Both the position numbers and the translations under genes were made by a program. The notes beneath the pieces were generated by a model. It saw only the letters and a program-made list of their open reading frames with translations, made no database searches and was not told the origin of the DNA. A stretch of DNA of 64,000 nucleotides from assembly GCA_028564675.1 (NCBI GenBank), contig JAOVVO010000474.1:1-64000 (forward strand), in the 5' to 3' direction. Shown here in pieces: positions 13,561 to 25,704 of the stretch; the first letter of the stretch is position 1, and each line of letters starts with the position of its first letter. The stretch is from Onchocerca lupi. Its lineage: Eukaryota > Nematoda > Chromadorea > Rhabditida > Onchocercidae.

Positions 13561-16540
13561 CAGGTAATAATAAAATTAAATATCTATCAAGCATATAATA
13601 TTTTAATGTACCTGTGTGCGTATGTGTGTGTTGTCAAAAAGGTTGAAATTAAAGTTTGATTAGAATGATATTCAAAAAGAGAAATAGATGTGTGTGTGTG
13701 TGTTTGTGGATGAAAAAAACTTTAAAATTGTTATCATCCAATCATTTCAATTCTTCCACAATTTATACAATGCATCACATTGTATGCACAATCGTTTTAA
13801 CAACAGTTGATGATAAAAATAATGTCAAGCTTGATAAACAGATAGTGCAACTACGTGACAAACATCCAATTTCAATTCTATTTTTATATAAAATTCCTTT
13901 TAAATCAAAACGAATAAGAAAATAATACGAACAGAATGATTGAAAAAGAAATATTTTCTGACTGTTGTATTCAAAATCGAAAAAAAAAAATCAAATTTCT
14001 ATTGTTTTTATTAAGTCAAACTATTCAATCTTATAATACAAAGAAAAAAAAAAAAATTATTATTATCATTTCTTTTGAATTAATGAAGTGATTGGAAAAA
14101 TGCTAATAAAATTTATATTAATATTGATTAAAATAATTTTCTTTTCTTCTTTTTTTGAAAGAAGAAAGAAACACATTAAAAAAAGAAAAAATGAAAATAA
14201 AAATATTGTTACTTTTTAATTTCGGAAAAAAAAACTCTTTTTTAGAGGGAAAAAGAATTAGTTGTTGAAATTTTATTTTGTGAAAATATTTTGAATTTGA
14301 AACTTATCATTTTTCTCTTTTTTTTTCCGTCTTTTCTTTCCATCCTTTATTATCGTTAAAAATTTAAATTGAAAAATTGTAAAGTCTAGAATTAATTTAA
14401 AAAAGAAAATATAAATTTTTGAGCAAATGATATTTACAAAATGTTATGCCTAAATAATCTTTCATAAAAATGTCTCCGTAAGCTTCATACTTAATTTAGT
14501 TTAACAAAACAAATAACGAAAATTTAATGAAAATAAGTTATGTTCATCATTATTATTACTATTATTAGGAATATGATTATTATTATGATTATGTTGTTAA
14601 TTTATTCGCTGCGGAAAATTCCGTCGAAAGTTTAATCAAATATGTATTTAATGGCAATATTTGCATCGCTCAAATTTTCTTACAACAAGCAATATAAAGC
14701 ATTAAAAATGTATCAACAAAGATTAAGCATTTTTTTTTTTTTAATTTTGCAAAATGCATTATCATTAAAATTAAAATAAGGACGATACGGAATCAAGAGT
14801 TTTTCTTTTTTTTTTTAATTGCGATACCATCGATGAGGAAGAATCTCTTAGAAAGTTTTTTTTTTTTTTTTTTTTTTTTTTGGATTTAAATAAAAACATT
14901 ATGTTATATCCATTTGATAAAAATGTAACGTTGGAAATCCGAAATAAAAGAAGCAAAATAAATGTCACATAAATGTATGAAAAACAAAAAAATTATTTGG
15001 TTGAATTTGCTGAAATTTCGAAAAAACAAAATTTTTGGTTGAGAAAAAAAAATTACTTTCAAATGGAAATAACTAACCTTCTCGGAATCAGAAGAAAATT
15101 TCAGAATATTTTTAGAAAAAGGAACTGAAGATTAATAGAAACATTTAGGAAAGCAGGAAAATTTTCCCTTAAAAATCATAGATTAAATTGGGCAAGATTG
15201 ACTCACCCAAGTTTCATTTAGATGCAAAAATCTACATTAGTTAATAATTTTTTTCCTTTTCTTTTTTTTTTTTTTTTTTTTTTATTAAGAAATTCGCGAA
15301 AAAAGTCTTTTCAAATAAAAATTTAAAAACTATTCGAATAAAAAATTATATAAGTATCAAATATCTCATGCAATAAAATTCATCACTTTCCTAGTCAATA
15401 AAAGCAATTTCATAAAATTAAGAATTTTGAAGTTTTCTTTTCTGCTCAAAAATTTCTTCAATTGTCACGAAAAAAAAAATTAAAAAACTGAAGGAAGCAA
15501 GTTTCTAGAGAAATTAAATGCGCCATATTATTATTAGTGATGAACTTGTATTGAATTCTATTCAGTACATTGAACTCTCTCTCTCTTTGAAATTGATGGA
15601 AATTCTAAGCAAATATTTGGTAAATTTTCTCAGATATTTATAAGTTTATGATTGTCTACTACTTCTCCTTACTCCTAAATTATTAAACATCAACTTTAAT
15701 CTTATCTCTTCTTTCAGTTCTTTTTTTTTACAATTCTTAAGTTCGTTGTTTTTTTTTTTTTTTTTTTTAATATTAAAGAAAAGAAAAAATCGCACTGAAA
15801 AACAAAATACGATCTCAAAAATAAATATTCTTCAATCAGTCCATAGTGATTTTTATTTAAAAATGATCTAAAAAATTATCCAATGATAACATGATGGCGT
15901 TTTTGGAGTTCACCTAAGTCAATATTGATTGCAAAATGTTAAAAAATGTAATTAATAACGTGAGAAATTGAATGGAATGCGTAAAAACTACGTAATAATG
16001 ACGTGTGGAAAAAATATTTTACACTTTTTAAGTTAAAATATATTTATTCATAGAATACGTAGTTTTTTTTTTTAAGTATTAATTCATTAGTTGTATAAAT
16101 CGCACAATATTTCAATTCAACTATCATTTAACTCAAATTTAAATAGTAAAATTATTTTTGATTTCAAGTTAAACACGATTAATTTCAAATAAAATTAACT
16201 TTTGGCACGAAAATTGAACAGTACTATAGTTAAATTGAAAATGATTAGAAATGAAATAGAGAGTAGTAGAGGAAGATGATATGGATGAAATATATAAGGA
16301 TGGTTGAATCGATCGGAAAAATTAAGGTCAAGGTAAAAATTATTCTGTTCAATTTATCTCAAATCTTCAAATTCCAAAAAAAATAAAGAAAAAGTGAATT
16401 ATTTAAATATCCTTAAATGACCACGAATTATTATTTGTTGCAATTTAGTTTATCATAATAATTTGGTAACTTAGTATTACTAAATTATTTGGAGGAATAA
16501 AAAATGTACATCAATACATGTGACTATGAAGCATGTGATC

Positions 16541-16575
16541 ATGTAATAATCATTGATCATTGATCATTGATCACT
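16541..16575. repeat. Short TGATCAT tandem repeat
   Basis: Three to four tandem copies of a 7-base unit ATTGATC, which is self-complementary over TGATCA. Simple repeat only. Confidence 0.7.
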
Positions 16576-19163
16576 GAATGTATCGAAAGATGAAAGATGA
16601 TAAACAATATACATGTAGATATTGTCGAAAAAACCGAAATATTTTCTGGAATATAAACATCACATAATAAACGAAGAATCTTCATACCATAGCAATACCT
16701 TGGCATTAACAAATCTTTGGCTTTCCAATATGCTAACTGACCTTTTGACCTTTACGCTATAATTAACAAATCGCAAATTGTGTTGTGCTTTGGTGATGTA
16801 TGTAGACATGGATGTATTTTCACATAAATACATATACATTTAGATAAACACACGTATACACGCATATTTCACATAAACACACGTATACACATATATACGC
16901 ACGTATACTTTCAATTGTTTCGTTATTTGTTAGCATTTGATGATGACGAAAAAGAATTATTTCGAACTTTGAATTCTCAAAATGGACAAGAAGAATCATG
17001 GAATATTTAAAATGTCATCATTTTCCTAAAATGTTTCTTATATTAACTTTTTATCAATAAATTTAGAACTGAAAAACACTTAGAATTGAAAAAACATCAT
17101 TTCCTCCTCCTCTCCTTCCATAAATTTCAAAATATTATGAAAAAAGAGGAAGAAATACAATGGGATGACAAGTGCTTTTAAATATAGAAAGTAAATTGAA
17201 GGGTTTTTTTTATCCGTTCGACAATTTTTTCTTTCTGTTAATTTAAAATTTTGCTCATAAGAATAAATTTTTCTTTCATTTTTTCTTCTTGCAAATTGAA
17301 ATTTCATTAATTTGATTAATACAGTGATTTATGTACACACTGTAGATGAATCAATTAAGGATTTTGATTAAAATTTCCATTTTGCGAAATAATTATTATT
17401 TCGAAATAGGAAAATAAGCTTATATTTGGTTGATACTATGAATGAATAAATGTATTCATATTTATTCGAAATATCATTACAGTTAAATAAACAAAAACTT
17501 TGAATTGAAACTTGATGTAAATTTGATTTTTTTTTTTTTCAAGCATATACTTATTAATTGTATTGTGTTATTTCCGCAAATAATACTGTAATGTTTACAT
17601 TAATTGTATTAATTTGCATATTTTGTAAAATTAAAAAAAAAAAAAATTTGTTTCGCGAAAAAATATTTAGTTCGAGGAAATATTCTTCATTTTCTTAATA
17701 TTTCATCATTATACCTTGGAAATTAAAATTAATAACATTAACAATAAATAGTAATCATAATCACTCAAAAAATAGAACGGAATTATTTGATTGTATCAAT
17801 TATCATTGTTTACAAAAGTTATGTTATTGATTATATCAGTATTCTTTTTTTTTTCTTATCACTTTTACTTCAGGAATCTTGCACTGATTTATTGAAGATA
17901 TTTGAAAGAATTGTTAAGAAAAACTTCAATGAAATCAATTCAATTACTTTTTTTCTTTTTTTTTTTATTAAATTTGAAACAAATTTCATTTTCATGCATT
18001 TCTTCTTTTTGTAGAAATTTTGCAAAACAGAAAAAAACTTTTCACATTCCATGAATAAAAAATTTGAGTGGAAAAAAAAAAGAAAGGAACCAAAAGTAAA
18101 TTAACTAAATTATCATGATAAAATATGAAATAAACATTAAAATTCCTCAAATAAATATCGAGACAAGCATGAAAGCTAAAGATACAAATGAGTAAACATT
18201 ACTATGTACACATTATTATCTAATCTAAACTTTTGATGGGTAAAAAAAGAAAGAAAAAATTGGCTGAATTGAATTGAATGAATAAAAAGACAATTTGAAA
18301 AGATGAAGGAAATTCCAGTCAAACAGCATCAAATAGCCGGAAGGAAAAATGAAGAACAGAAAAAAGTGATAGCTGATGAACCACAGTGACAGCAGAAAAG
18401 ATTCGAAGACGAACTTCGAAAATCGATGATTCTATGATGATAATTTCACCAATTTTAGACGTCGATTTTTGTTTGTTCCTACCCAATCTATTGCTCTGTC
18501 TTCTTGCTATTCAACCAGAATTACGTGAAGTTGTCATCTTTCTTTTCCTATCCCGTTCTTCGCAAACTAATATCAAACATAAACCTGATTGAAAATTATC
18601 ATGACTATCGTTGAAAAAATTGGCACATCAACAAGGGACCATCATTGAAAAATTGCCATCAAAATTTTTCTAAAGACACAATTCCATGATTTTGTCATAT
18701 AAATTTTATTTCTCGCAAACTGTGATGCTCAATCAAAATATTTGTGGTCAGTCTTAAAAGTAGTTCTTTCCTTTTTCTTTTTTTTTTCTTTCTTTTTTTT
18801 AGTACATAATTATGTATGAAGGATAAATTGCATAAAATGATCGAATTGTTTTAATGCATTCCTAGGATAACATTCGCAAGTTTAGCTTCGAGTATATTTA
18901 AATAATAGAAAATAATATTGAGACAAAAAAGATAAGAAATAAAAAATGAAAGTTGAACAGTGCATTCAAAAATTATTTCAATCAGTTTATATCATCCAAA
19001 CATCCAATTTTTTTTTTTTTTTTTTTAAACTAACACACCTGGAATTTTGCACTTTTTAGAAAAAACCATTAATTAAATCAGGTAATTTAAAAAGAAAAAC
19101 ACTACCCGTGCTGAGAAATTAGACTTACAAATTCTAAATTTTCTTTGAGTACAATTTATATAT

Positions 19164-19168
19164 GTACA
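19164..19168. repeat. Left target-site duplication GTACA
   Basis: Directly precedes the TG of the left LTR and matches GTACA at 21758-21762 directly after the right LTR. Confidence 0.75.
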
Positions 19169-19716
19169 TGTCGGGAAAATCCGAAAATTAATGTAAACAA
19201 AAGGTGAAGAAATTCAAGAAGCGCTTAGTTTCAAATGGACCAACAAATCGGTAAACATGTTTTCCTCCAAAACACTAAACAAAGGGACAAACATGTTTCT
19301 CGCTAAAACGGTAATCAGGTTCATCACCAAAAGGAGAAACAAAGGATAAATATGTTTCCCATCGAAATGATGAGTGTGATTGCCGCCAAAATGCACGGAT
19401 TAAAAGGGACACAGGAAGAGGTTGATCAATCAAGAGACGACACATTGGATTTCAAGGGAGAAGAGGAGCCTCGAAATAAGTCGGTCAACGAGCGCCAGTG
19501 TTCTCTGCAGCGGTATTCCACAACGATCACAGCAACAATCAACACGATAATCAACAATCAAGCGGCAGTCTCAATTCTACGAGCAACAAAGGAAAGAATA
19601 TTCAATGATAAGCTATTTGGGTATTTCGAATAATTTTTGTTCGTAATTTTTTACCTTTTAATAAACGCCTTTTTCTAATAGGAATTGTCGCATTCGCAAA
19701 ATTTATTTTCACGACA
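19169..19716 (+). repeat. 5' LTR of the BEL/Pao element (548 bp)
   Basis: Begins TGTCGGGAAAATCC and ends TTTTCACGACA. Between about 19,240 and 19,480 it carries imperfect sub-repeats with the core AAACATGTTT spaced about 43 bases apart, probably U3 promoter repeats. An AATAAA-type signal lies near 19,661-19,666, followed by the R/U5-like end GGAATTGTCGCATTCGC. Confidence 0.8.
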
Positions 19717-19743
19717 AAATTTGGTGCCTGAAGCGAGGTATAA

Positions 19744-20620
19744 AATGTCCATCAGCATAATCAAGACAGCTAAACCGGCTAAAGTGAAGATCGAGAAACT
19801 CACCGACGAAGTTGGAGAGCTAAACTTATCGCCACCAGATCTATCAAAAGAAGAGTTACGACGTGAATACGAAATCAGAAGAAGAATTATCAAGGCGAAA
19901 ATAATGCGCCTTGGACTTTATATAAGCATACTCGACGAAACAAACCGAATTGATTAGAATATATCCAGAAAATTACGGATCAGCAGAAAAGAGAGGAAGA
20001 AGAGAATAAATATGGAGAAATGATCGACGACAATAAAGGTATTTAAAACTTAATAAGTGAGGCCAAAAAAGCTATCATAACTTTAAATATTTACTATGAT
20101 GATAATGAGTTAATTCTACAACGATTAAGTCAATAAGATAGCAGTTCATCTCCAAAATGTTCCAAAGAAAGAATTACCTTCACAAAAAGAAATCCCCTTA
20201 CATCACGCAACGGTTAATTTGCCACAGTTGCCATTACCAATGTTTACTGGTGATTCAAAATCACGAAGACAATTTTGGAGCAGCTTCAAAGCAGCAGATC
20301 ATCTCCAAAATATTCCAAATATTCAGAAATTGAATTACTTGATATCTTGTCTCAACAGAGATGCTTTACTAACAGTGAAAGGTTACGATATCGCTCCGAA
20401 GAACTATGATGTCATAAGAAAAGTTTTAAAAGAGGAATATGGCAATCCTCTTATTATTAAAAATTTCTTTACAATGAATTACACTCAATCAAAAGAAATG
20501 ATCGAGAGTGGAAAATAAACATTGAAATAGTGGAAAGAATTTTACGTCAACTGGATGCCACAGGTGAAGATTTACAACATTCTAGTATAGAAATTATCAT
20601 TGAAAGTAAATTACCTGCGT
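19744..20620 (+). pseudogene. Broken gag of the BEL/Pao element (DUF1759 region)
   Basis: An open frame starts at ATG 19744 just after the putative primer-binding site and gives a charged, coiled-coil-like segment of about 70 codons, ending in a stop near 19,957. After a degraded stretch, 20216-20518 reads as the Pao/BEL gag domain DUF1759, with the family pattern LPxFxGD near its start, then a Trp-Ser-Ser-Phe block, a LNYLISCL helix and EEYGNP at the end. Stops at about 19,957 and 20,518 show it is dead. Frames upstream of 20216 are closed in all phases. Confidence 0.75.
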
Positions 20621-21404
20621 GAATATTAGACAAAGTGTTTTGGATATCAGACAATTTTTCTTTATTTGATTCCACTGTTTGAATAGTTTTCTTATATTTG
20701 CTAGGACATAGCGCCATATTGTGGAGACTTTTGCAATAGAAACATGAAAGTTTCCTTTTGTCGCAATCATCTGTTGCGTGACCTGTTCAGTTGGTGAATT
20801 GGTGCATGCATTGAGTTTCTTCAGACGCTCCAATCTATATCTAAGCGTAGAATAAATATTGCATTGATTCTTCCAATGGTCCTTGCTGCAAAACGCGCAA
20901 GGTTTTCTAGCTCTGTTAGCCATAGAATTTTTCTCTGATTCTGTAGTCAGCTTAAGATTATTTTGTTTAGATTGCTTCAACGTAACTAAGTCGATGTTTT
21001 TTCCTCAGTATTATATGTGGCTCGTTTTGTTTTAAATTCTCTTAATGGTTTTTCCACACTAAGAGTTTGGCATCTAGTGATTTCTTCATTTCTTTGCATT
21101 AGTTATGTCAAGAATTGTCTTAGCTTGTCAACCGTCCACATTTCTTGTTTCTTTCAATTAAAGAAAGTTCTTTCTTTAATTGATACATTTTATCTAATAT
21201 CAACATATCAACACAGGTAATTTACTTCCAATGATAATTTCTATACTAAAATGCTATAAATTTTCACCTGTAGCATCCAGTTGTCGTAAAATTTTTTCCA
21301 CTACTTCAATGGTCATTTCCCATTCTCAATCATTTCTTTTGATTGAGTTTAATTTCATTTTTTAATGATAAGAAGATTGCTATATTTCTCTTTTAAAAAC
21401 TTTC
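20597..21404 (-). pseudogene. Inverted gag fragment with two zinc knuckles
   Basis: On the minus strand this is the gag continuation of the same family. Its beginning (21210-21400) is the reverse complement, with scattered differences, of 20440-20620 on the plus strand, so that part of gag is present twice, head to head. Further along are two knuckles of the form C-x2-C-x3-H-x4-C: CAFCSKDHWKNQC, and in a neighbouring frame CFYCKSLHNMALC, as in BEL/Pao gag. Frameshifts and stops interrupt it. The fragment abuts the start of the right LTR. Confidence 0.75.
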
Positions 21405-21435
21405 TGTCGGAAAAATCCAAAAATTAAAAACTTTC

Positions 21436-21757
21436 TGTCGGAAAAACCCAAAAATTAATATAAACGAAGAGTGTTAAAGGTCAACAAGTGCGTAATTTCA
21501 AATGTACCAACAGTTAGTCAACGAGCGCTAGTGTTCTCTACAACAGCATTCCACAACGACCATAGCAACAGTCGAATCAACACGACAATCAACACTCAAG
21601 CAGCAATCTCAATTCTACGAGCGACAAAGGGAAGAATACTCAGTGATAAGTTATTTGGATATTCTCCGATAACTGTTTGTTCAAAATTGTTCCCCTTCAA
21701 TAAATAATCTTTTTCTAACAGGAATTGTCGTTTTCGCAAAAATTTATTTTTACGATA
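21436..21757 (+). repeat. 3' LTR of the BEL/Pao element (322 bp, shortened)
   Basis: Aligns to both ends of the left LTR but lacks the U3 sub-repeat block corresponding to about 19,240-19,480, making it 226 bp shorter. Directly before it, at 21405-21435, is a second partial copy of the LTR start (TGTCGGAAAAATCCAAAAAT), so the junction with the inverted gag is duplicated. Confidence 0.8.
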
Positions 21758-21762
21758 GTACA
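21758..21762. repeat. Right target-site duplication GTACA
   Basis: Directly follows the 3' LTR end ACGATA and matches 19164-19168. Confidence 0.75.
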
Positions 21763-22401
21763 GAGAACTGCAATGAAAAATCAAAATATTTAATTATGAT
21801 GGGATAATATAGCTTCACTACCGCAGCTATAGCTCATGTACGAATTGTAGCATTACTCACCGAAGTGGCAATAATGCAAGGCAGAGTTTAGAACAATTAG
21901 TAGCATGGAGACAAATGCAAATATTGCGACGCCTGCGAAAAATATATGGTGCAAATAGTATTATAACATTTAGTTTTAGAAAACTTTTATTTGCAAGAGA
22001 ACGAAACGATGTGAAAATCATTATTCTCTATTGTCACCTAGCTACTTCCGTATCTTTTTTTCTACCTCAATCAGACGACAATTCTTTAATACTCTGACAC
22101 TATTATATTTTCAGAAAAACAAAAAATATGCTAAAGAATGAAAGAGTTAAACTTCTCGTCTCCAATTATGTAATTAATTTTATAATATGTAATCAATACG
22201 AGACATATATCTAACCTCGGAAAAATGGGAATTATCGATTTTTCTTTCTGAAAAAAAAAAAAAAAAAAAATGGATATCATAATACCCATTTATGTTCAAA
22301 AAAATTCTTTAGCTATTACCGCTGTTCACATAGAAGAAATCAGTATTTATTTCACTTCAAAATACAAATACTCCGATAAACATGGCAAGATTATTTCGGG
22401 C
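21763..22401. other. Spacer between the retroelement and the ubiquitin-L40 gene
   Basis: No supported gene. Contains a poly-A run near 22,250-22,270 and presumably the 3' UTR and polyadenylation region of the minus-strand ubiquitin-L40 gene. Confidence 0.5.
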
Positions 22402-23674
22402 TTACTTCGGTTTCTTCTTGATACGCAAATCATTCGAATGCCCACACTTCTTTTTACGACAATTCGTTGCACGGGGTGGGAGGCGAGCATAGCACTAAAA
22501 ATATATTGATTTGAAATTTATAAATTTTGCTAAAACTAAAAAGGATTTCGAAATTTTTGAAATATCCTTGGCTCAACATATACTGATTTGTTAGATAGAA
22601 AAAAAAAAGGACTGCCGAAACAACTTTAACAACAAAGAGAATGAGGAGGGGAAACTCGGGACACATGCAAATTAAATGTGAAAATTTATTTGCTGGGTCA
22701 AAGGCAACGCACAAATGTTATTCATATCTTCAAATTTGATTTCAAAATTAGACGTCAAAGAAGAGAAAAGAATCATTGTCCGCCAGTTAGCAATTATACT
22801 CCCACGAAAGATATTAATTAATGCCTTCTCATTCTTTTTTTTTTCTTGAAAAACTTTCTCTTACTTTCTGACTTGCTAAAACTTCACCAATCTCGAAAAT
22901 GCAATGTAAATATAAATCAGTAATTTTGAGCAAGCATGTAACTTATACATTTATCGAAACTGCAGCTGAAAAATTGCTAGAAAATTTTGGAAAAAAAAAA
23001 CTTTGCCACAGTTTTACTCACCTTACGGCAAATTTGCTTTTCACAGTTGTACTTTTGAGCAAGCTGCCGAAGAGAAGGCTCAATGATACCACCACGAAGA
23101 CGAAGGACCAAATGAAGTGTAGATTCTTTTTGGATATTGTAGTCAGAGAGAGTACGTCCGTCTTCCAGCTGCTTACCTGAAATTTAAATTTCCTTGTTAC
23201 GTAACAAGGGAAATTAAACATCTGATATTACATATTTTATATTCCAATATTTATGGATATGCTTTTAATATCTCGAGTAATTGGTCTAAATCTTCACTAC
23301 CCCATAGATTTATCAACTATTGGTCACTATTTTCCCTATTTCTTATTTATATTATATAAATACTATTTACTTCCTTATTTTATATTGAAAATGTAACGTT
23401 AGTTAGCACAAGCAGAATCATTACAGCTATACATCGATGGTATTTTAGTGGACATTTCCGGTCCTTTTATAGTTACTATAATTGCTGATAAAATATATTG
23501 CAATATTACTATATTATCCTATGTCAAGGCAGTACCTGCAAAAATCAATCGCTGCTGATCTGGAGGTATGCCTTCTTTGTCCTGAATCTTCGCTTTTACA
23601 TTTTCAATCGTATCCGAGGATTCGACCTCAAGCGTAATTGTCTTACCAGTTAAAGTCTTCACGAAAATTTGCAT
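22402..23674 (-). CDS. ubq-2: Ubiquitin-60S ribosomal protein eL40 fusion
   Basis: Three exons: 23536-23674, 23022-23176 and 22402-22494, totalling 387 bases, that is 128 residues plus stop, the standard length of the UBA52/UBQ-2 family. Residues 1-76 are ubiquitin (MQIFVKTLTGK at the start, LRLRGG at the end). Residues 77-128 are eL40, starting IIEPSLRQLAQKYN, with the four zinc-binding cysteines in CRKCYARL, NCRKKKCGH. Cleavage after the Gly-Gly releases ubiquitin and a 60S ribosomal protein. The first intron splits the Gly47 codon. The start follows a TTTTCCAG acceptor at 23683-23684, 8 bases upstream of ATG. Ubiquitin position 19 is Ser, where animals usually have Pro or Ala. Confidence 0.97.
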
Positions 23675-24126
23675 AGTTTAATCTGGAAAATTCAACAACA
23701 ATTTATCCAAATTGATTTAAGTGAAAAAAAAAAAAGAGAAATTGGAATATCTAACAATTAAAAAAAAAAGAAATCCAGCAATTGGAATATCGCTAAATCC
23801 ATAATTCTTGGGGAAAAATACTGTCCAAAGATTCGCAGACCAAGATTTCTTCCGTCCTATTTCTTATTTGAATAACCAAAGATATGACACCAACAACTGA
23901 CATAAAATGCTACATCCCACAAACCCAACACCCTCCTATCTATGACCTATAACCTAAAATCGATCCAATACTCAACCAATGTTCGACGGTCTGAAATGCA
24001 TCTATGTATGTCATCAATACATCTGAGACTCTATGAAAATAATTTTCTCAAAGCCTGCAATAAAAGTGGAGTCACGTCACCATCTCAATGGGTAATATTA
24101 TGAATGCAAGAGTTAGATTTCTCATG

Positions 24127-24205
24127 AATACCAAATATTGGTCGGTCAAGAATTCTCAAATTTTCGATGGGTATCAAATATCGATTGGTCAGAAATTCTC
24201 AATGT
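24127..24205. repeat. Two-copy direct repeat, about 45 bp unit
   Basis: ATACCAAATATTGGTCGGTC is followed about 45 bases later by a diverged copy (TATCAAATATCGATTGGTC), each leading into AAGAATTCTCAA or AGAAATTCTCAA. Confidence 0.6.
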
Positions 24206-24480
24206 TTAAATTAACAGAAAGATAAACGAGTGGTGTTTAAATAGTTCATAAAATTTGTTGTATTTATTAAAGTTAATTTATTGAAACTTATCAGAACTCC
24301 TCTATACATATTATTCAAAGTATCATGAATGCATGTCATTTAGTAACACTTTATTATTAATTTATGCATACTTTTATAATGATGATTATCTGCTCAAAAT
24401 TTCATTAAATTAAATTATTCGAAAAAGAATAAATTCTTTTTATTTATATGTGAATTACATGAGGAAATAATTATTTGAAA

Positions 24481-24600
24481 GGATGGACTGAAAAATTAAC
24501 AATTGCATGAATGGTGTAATAAATGTGTTAACAATTGCAGGATGATATGATATGTTGACAATTGCGCAGATAAAGTGATGGATACGTTGATATACAAAAA
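24481..24600. repeat. Three imperfect copies of a TTAACAATTGCA unit, about 38 bp period
   Basis: The core TTAACAATTGC / TTGACAATTGC appears near 24,498, 24,530 and 24,556 with related flanks (GATGATATGATA and similar). Simple minisatellite. Confidence 0.55.
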
Positions 24601-25191
24601 AGATTAAAGGCAATGGATTATTATCTATCAAAAATAAAAAATATATTATCATTCCATATTTGTTTATTATAAGCCAGCCAATCGATCGGTAAGCTATTTA
24701 TTCGTTCAAAAAAAGATTGCAAAACGGTATCGTTTAGTTTGATCTTTAAATCTTTCAACTATCTTTGTCTGAAAATTATCCTTATAAATTTTGATTTTCA
24801 GATAAAATAGCATCATTTCTCACAAACTGCTTTTTCTTCTCTTTTCTTTCGAATCAAATTTTTGATGAAATTATTCGTTATATAAATTGATCAAATAAGA
24901 TAAGTAAACTATGTCTTTTTTTCTTAACTAATGCAGAGCAAAAAATAAAAAATAATTGACCTTACCAAAAAGTGGGAAGATTTTTAGCTTGTTACAATAG
25001 GCAATGAATCACTTGTGACATAATGAGACTGTAAAATTTTTAAAATGTTCATTATTTTAAAATAATATTTAAAAGTAGTTATACAAACTTGTAAAATATA
25101 ATTCTGATTATTTACTAAATTGATTACTTATAAGGGCATTTATTTGTTAATATTTACCAAAATGAAGTAAACTACAATTCAGTTTTTAATA

Positions 25192-25358
25192 CAACGTGAT
25201 AAGCAGAAGTAAACAATTTTTATCACCCAACGTGATAAGCAGAAGTAAACAGTTCTATCACTCAACGTGATAAGCAGAAAAAAACAAACAGTTTCATCAT
25301 TCAATATAATAAGCAGAAATAAACAGTTTTGTCAATCAAAGTGATAAGCAGAAATAAA
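25192..25358. repeat. Minisatellite, five copies of an approximately 36-40 bp unit
   Basis: The core GTGATAAGCAGAAGTAAACA recurs five times with spacers of about 15-20 bases ending ATCACTCAAC. Later copies carry point changes (AATATAATAAGC, AAAGTGATAAGC). Confidence 0.8.
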
Positions 25359-25704
25359 ATGTTAATTTCATTTCAATCTTCATAAAATTTAAAGATTTAA
25401 AAATTTAAAGATTTTTAAAATTCAAAGGTTTTTACACAATTTTCTCAATCAGCAAGGGTCGAGAAAGAGCGAGAGGGAGAGAGAGAGAAAGAGGGAAAAA
25501 GGATTTTAAGATTTCATATTCATCACATATATTATTACTACATATGATATAAGCTTTACAAAGTATTCAAAACATATATTTATTCCTTAAATTTTAATTT
25601 TAATTTATATTAAAATTCCTGGAAAATTCAACAGCTATAATGAATTCTTTCAGAAATAAGAGAAGAATAGGAATTAAATTTAAATTTTAGTATGTATAGA
25701 AATT

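Larger units (their letters stand above)
11060..19160. other. Gene-poor AT-rich stretch
   Basis: No reading frame here has recognisable protein similarity together with splice signals. The longest frames (91 codons or fewer) are biased toward Lys, Phe, Ile and Asn, as expected of random AT-rich DNA. It contains long A and T runs (for example near 11690, 14850, 15265 and 15750), TG/TA-rich microsatellite DNA near 12,220-12,300 and 16,800-16,910, and short tandem repeats listed separately. It may hold distal regulatory DNA for TMEM131 or non-coding RNA genes that cannot be recognised by eye. Confidence 0.6.
19169..21757 (+). mobile_element. BEL/Pao-type LTR retrotransposon, gag-only and internally rearranged
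   Basis: Direct terminal repeats (19169-19716 and 21436-21757) start with TGTCGG. The first ends in CA, the second in TA. The whole is flanked by the 5-bp duplication GTACA at 19164-19168 and 21758-21762, the length usual for this group. The first repeat is followed by TGGTGCCTGAAGCGAGG (from 19722), a plausible primer-binding site. Inside are a broken gag on the plus strand (19744-20620) and an inverted gag piece on the minus strand (about 20597-21404). No protease, reverse transcriptase, RNase H or integrase is visible, so it cannot be autonomous. The two repeats look roughly 85-90% alike by eye, suggesting an old insertion. Confidence 0.85.
23685..25680. other. Intergenic region with several short tandem repeats
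   Basis: No gene supported. Holds the minisatellites listed separately and a purine-rich GA stretch near 25,455-25,500. The part next to 23,685 is the likely promoter of the ubiquitin-L40 gene. Confidence 0.5.

Noticed and set aside
17787..18052. Overlapping frames on both strands rich in Phe, Ile and Lys
   Set aside because: They arise from T- and A-rich low-complexity DNA.
18386..18592. 68-codon plus-strand frame with a hydrophobic centre
   Set aside because: No similarity recognised, no acceptor before it and no neighbouring exon; consistent with chance.
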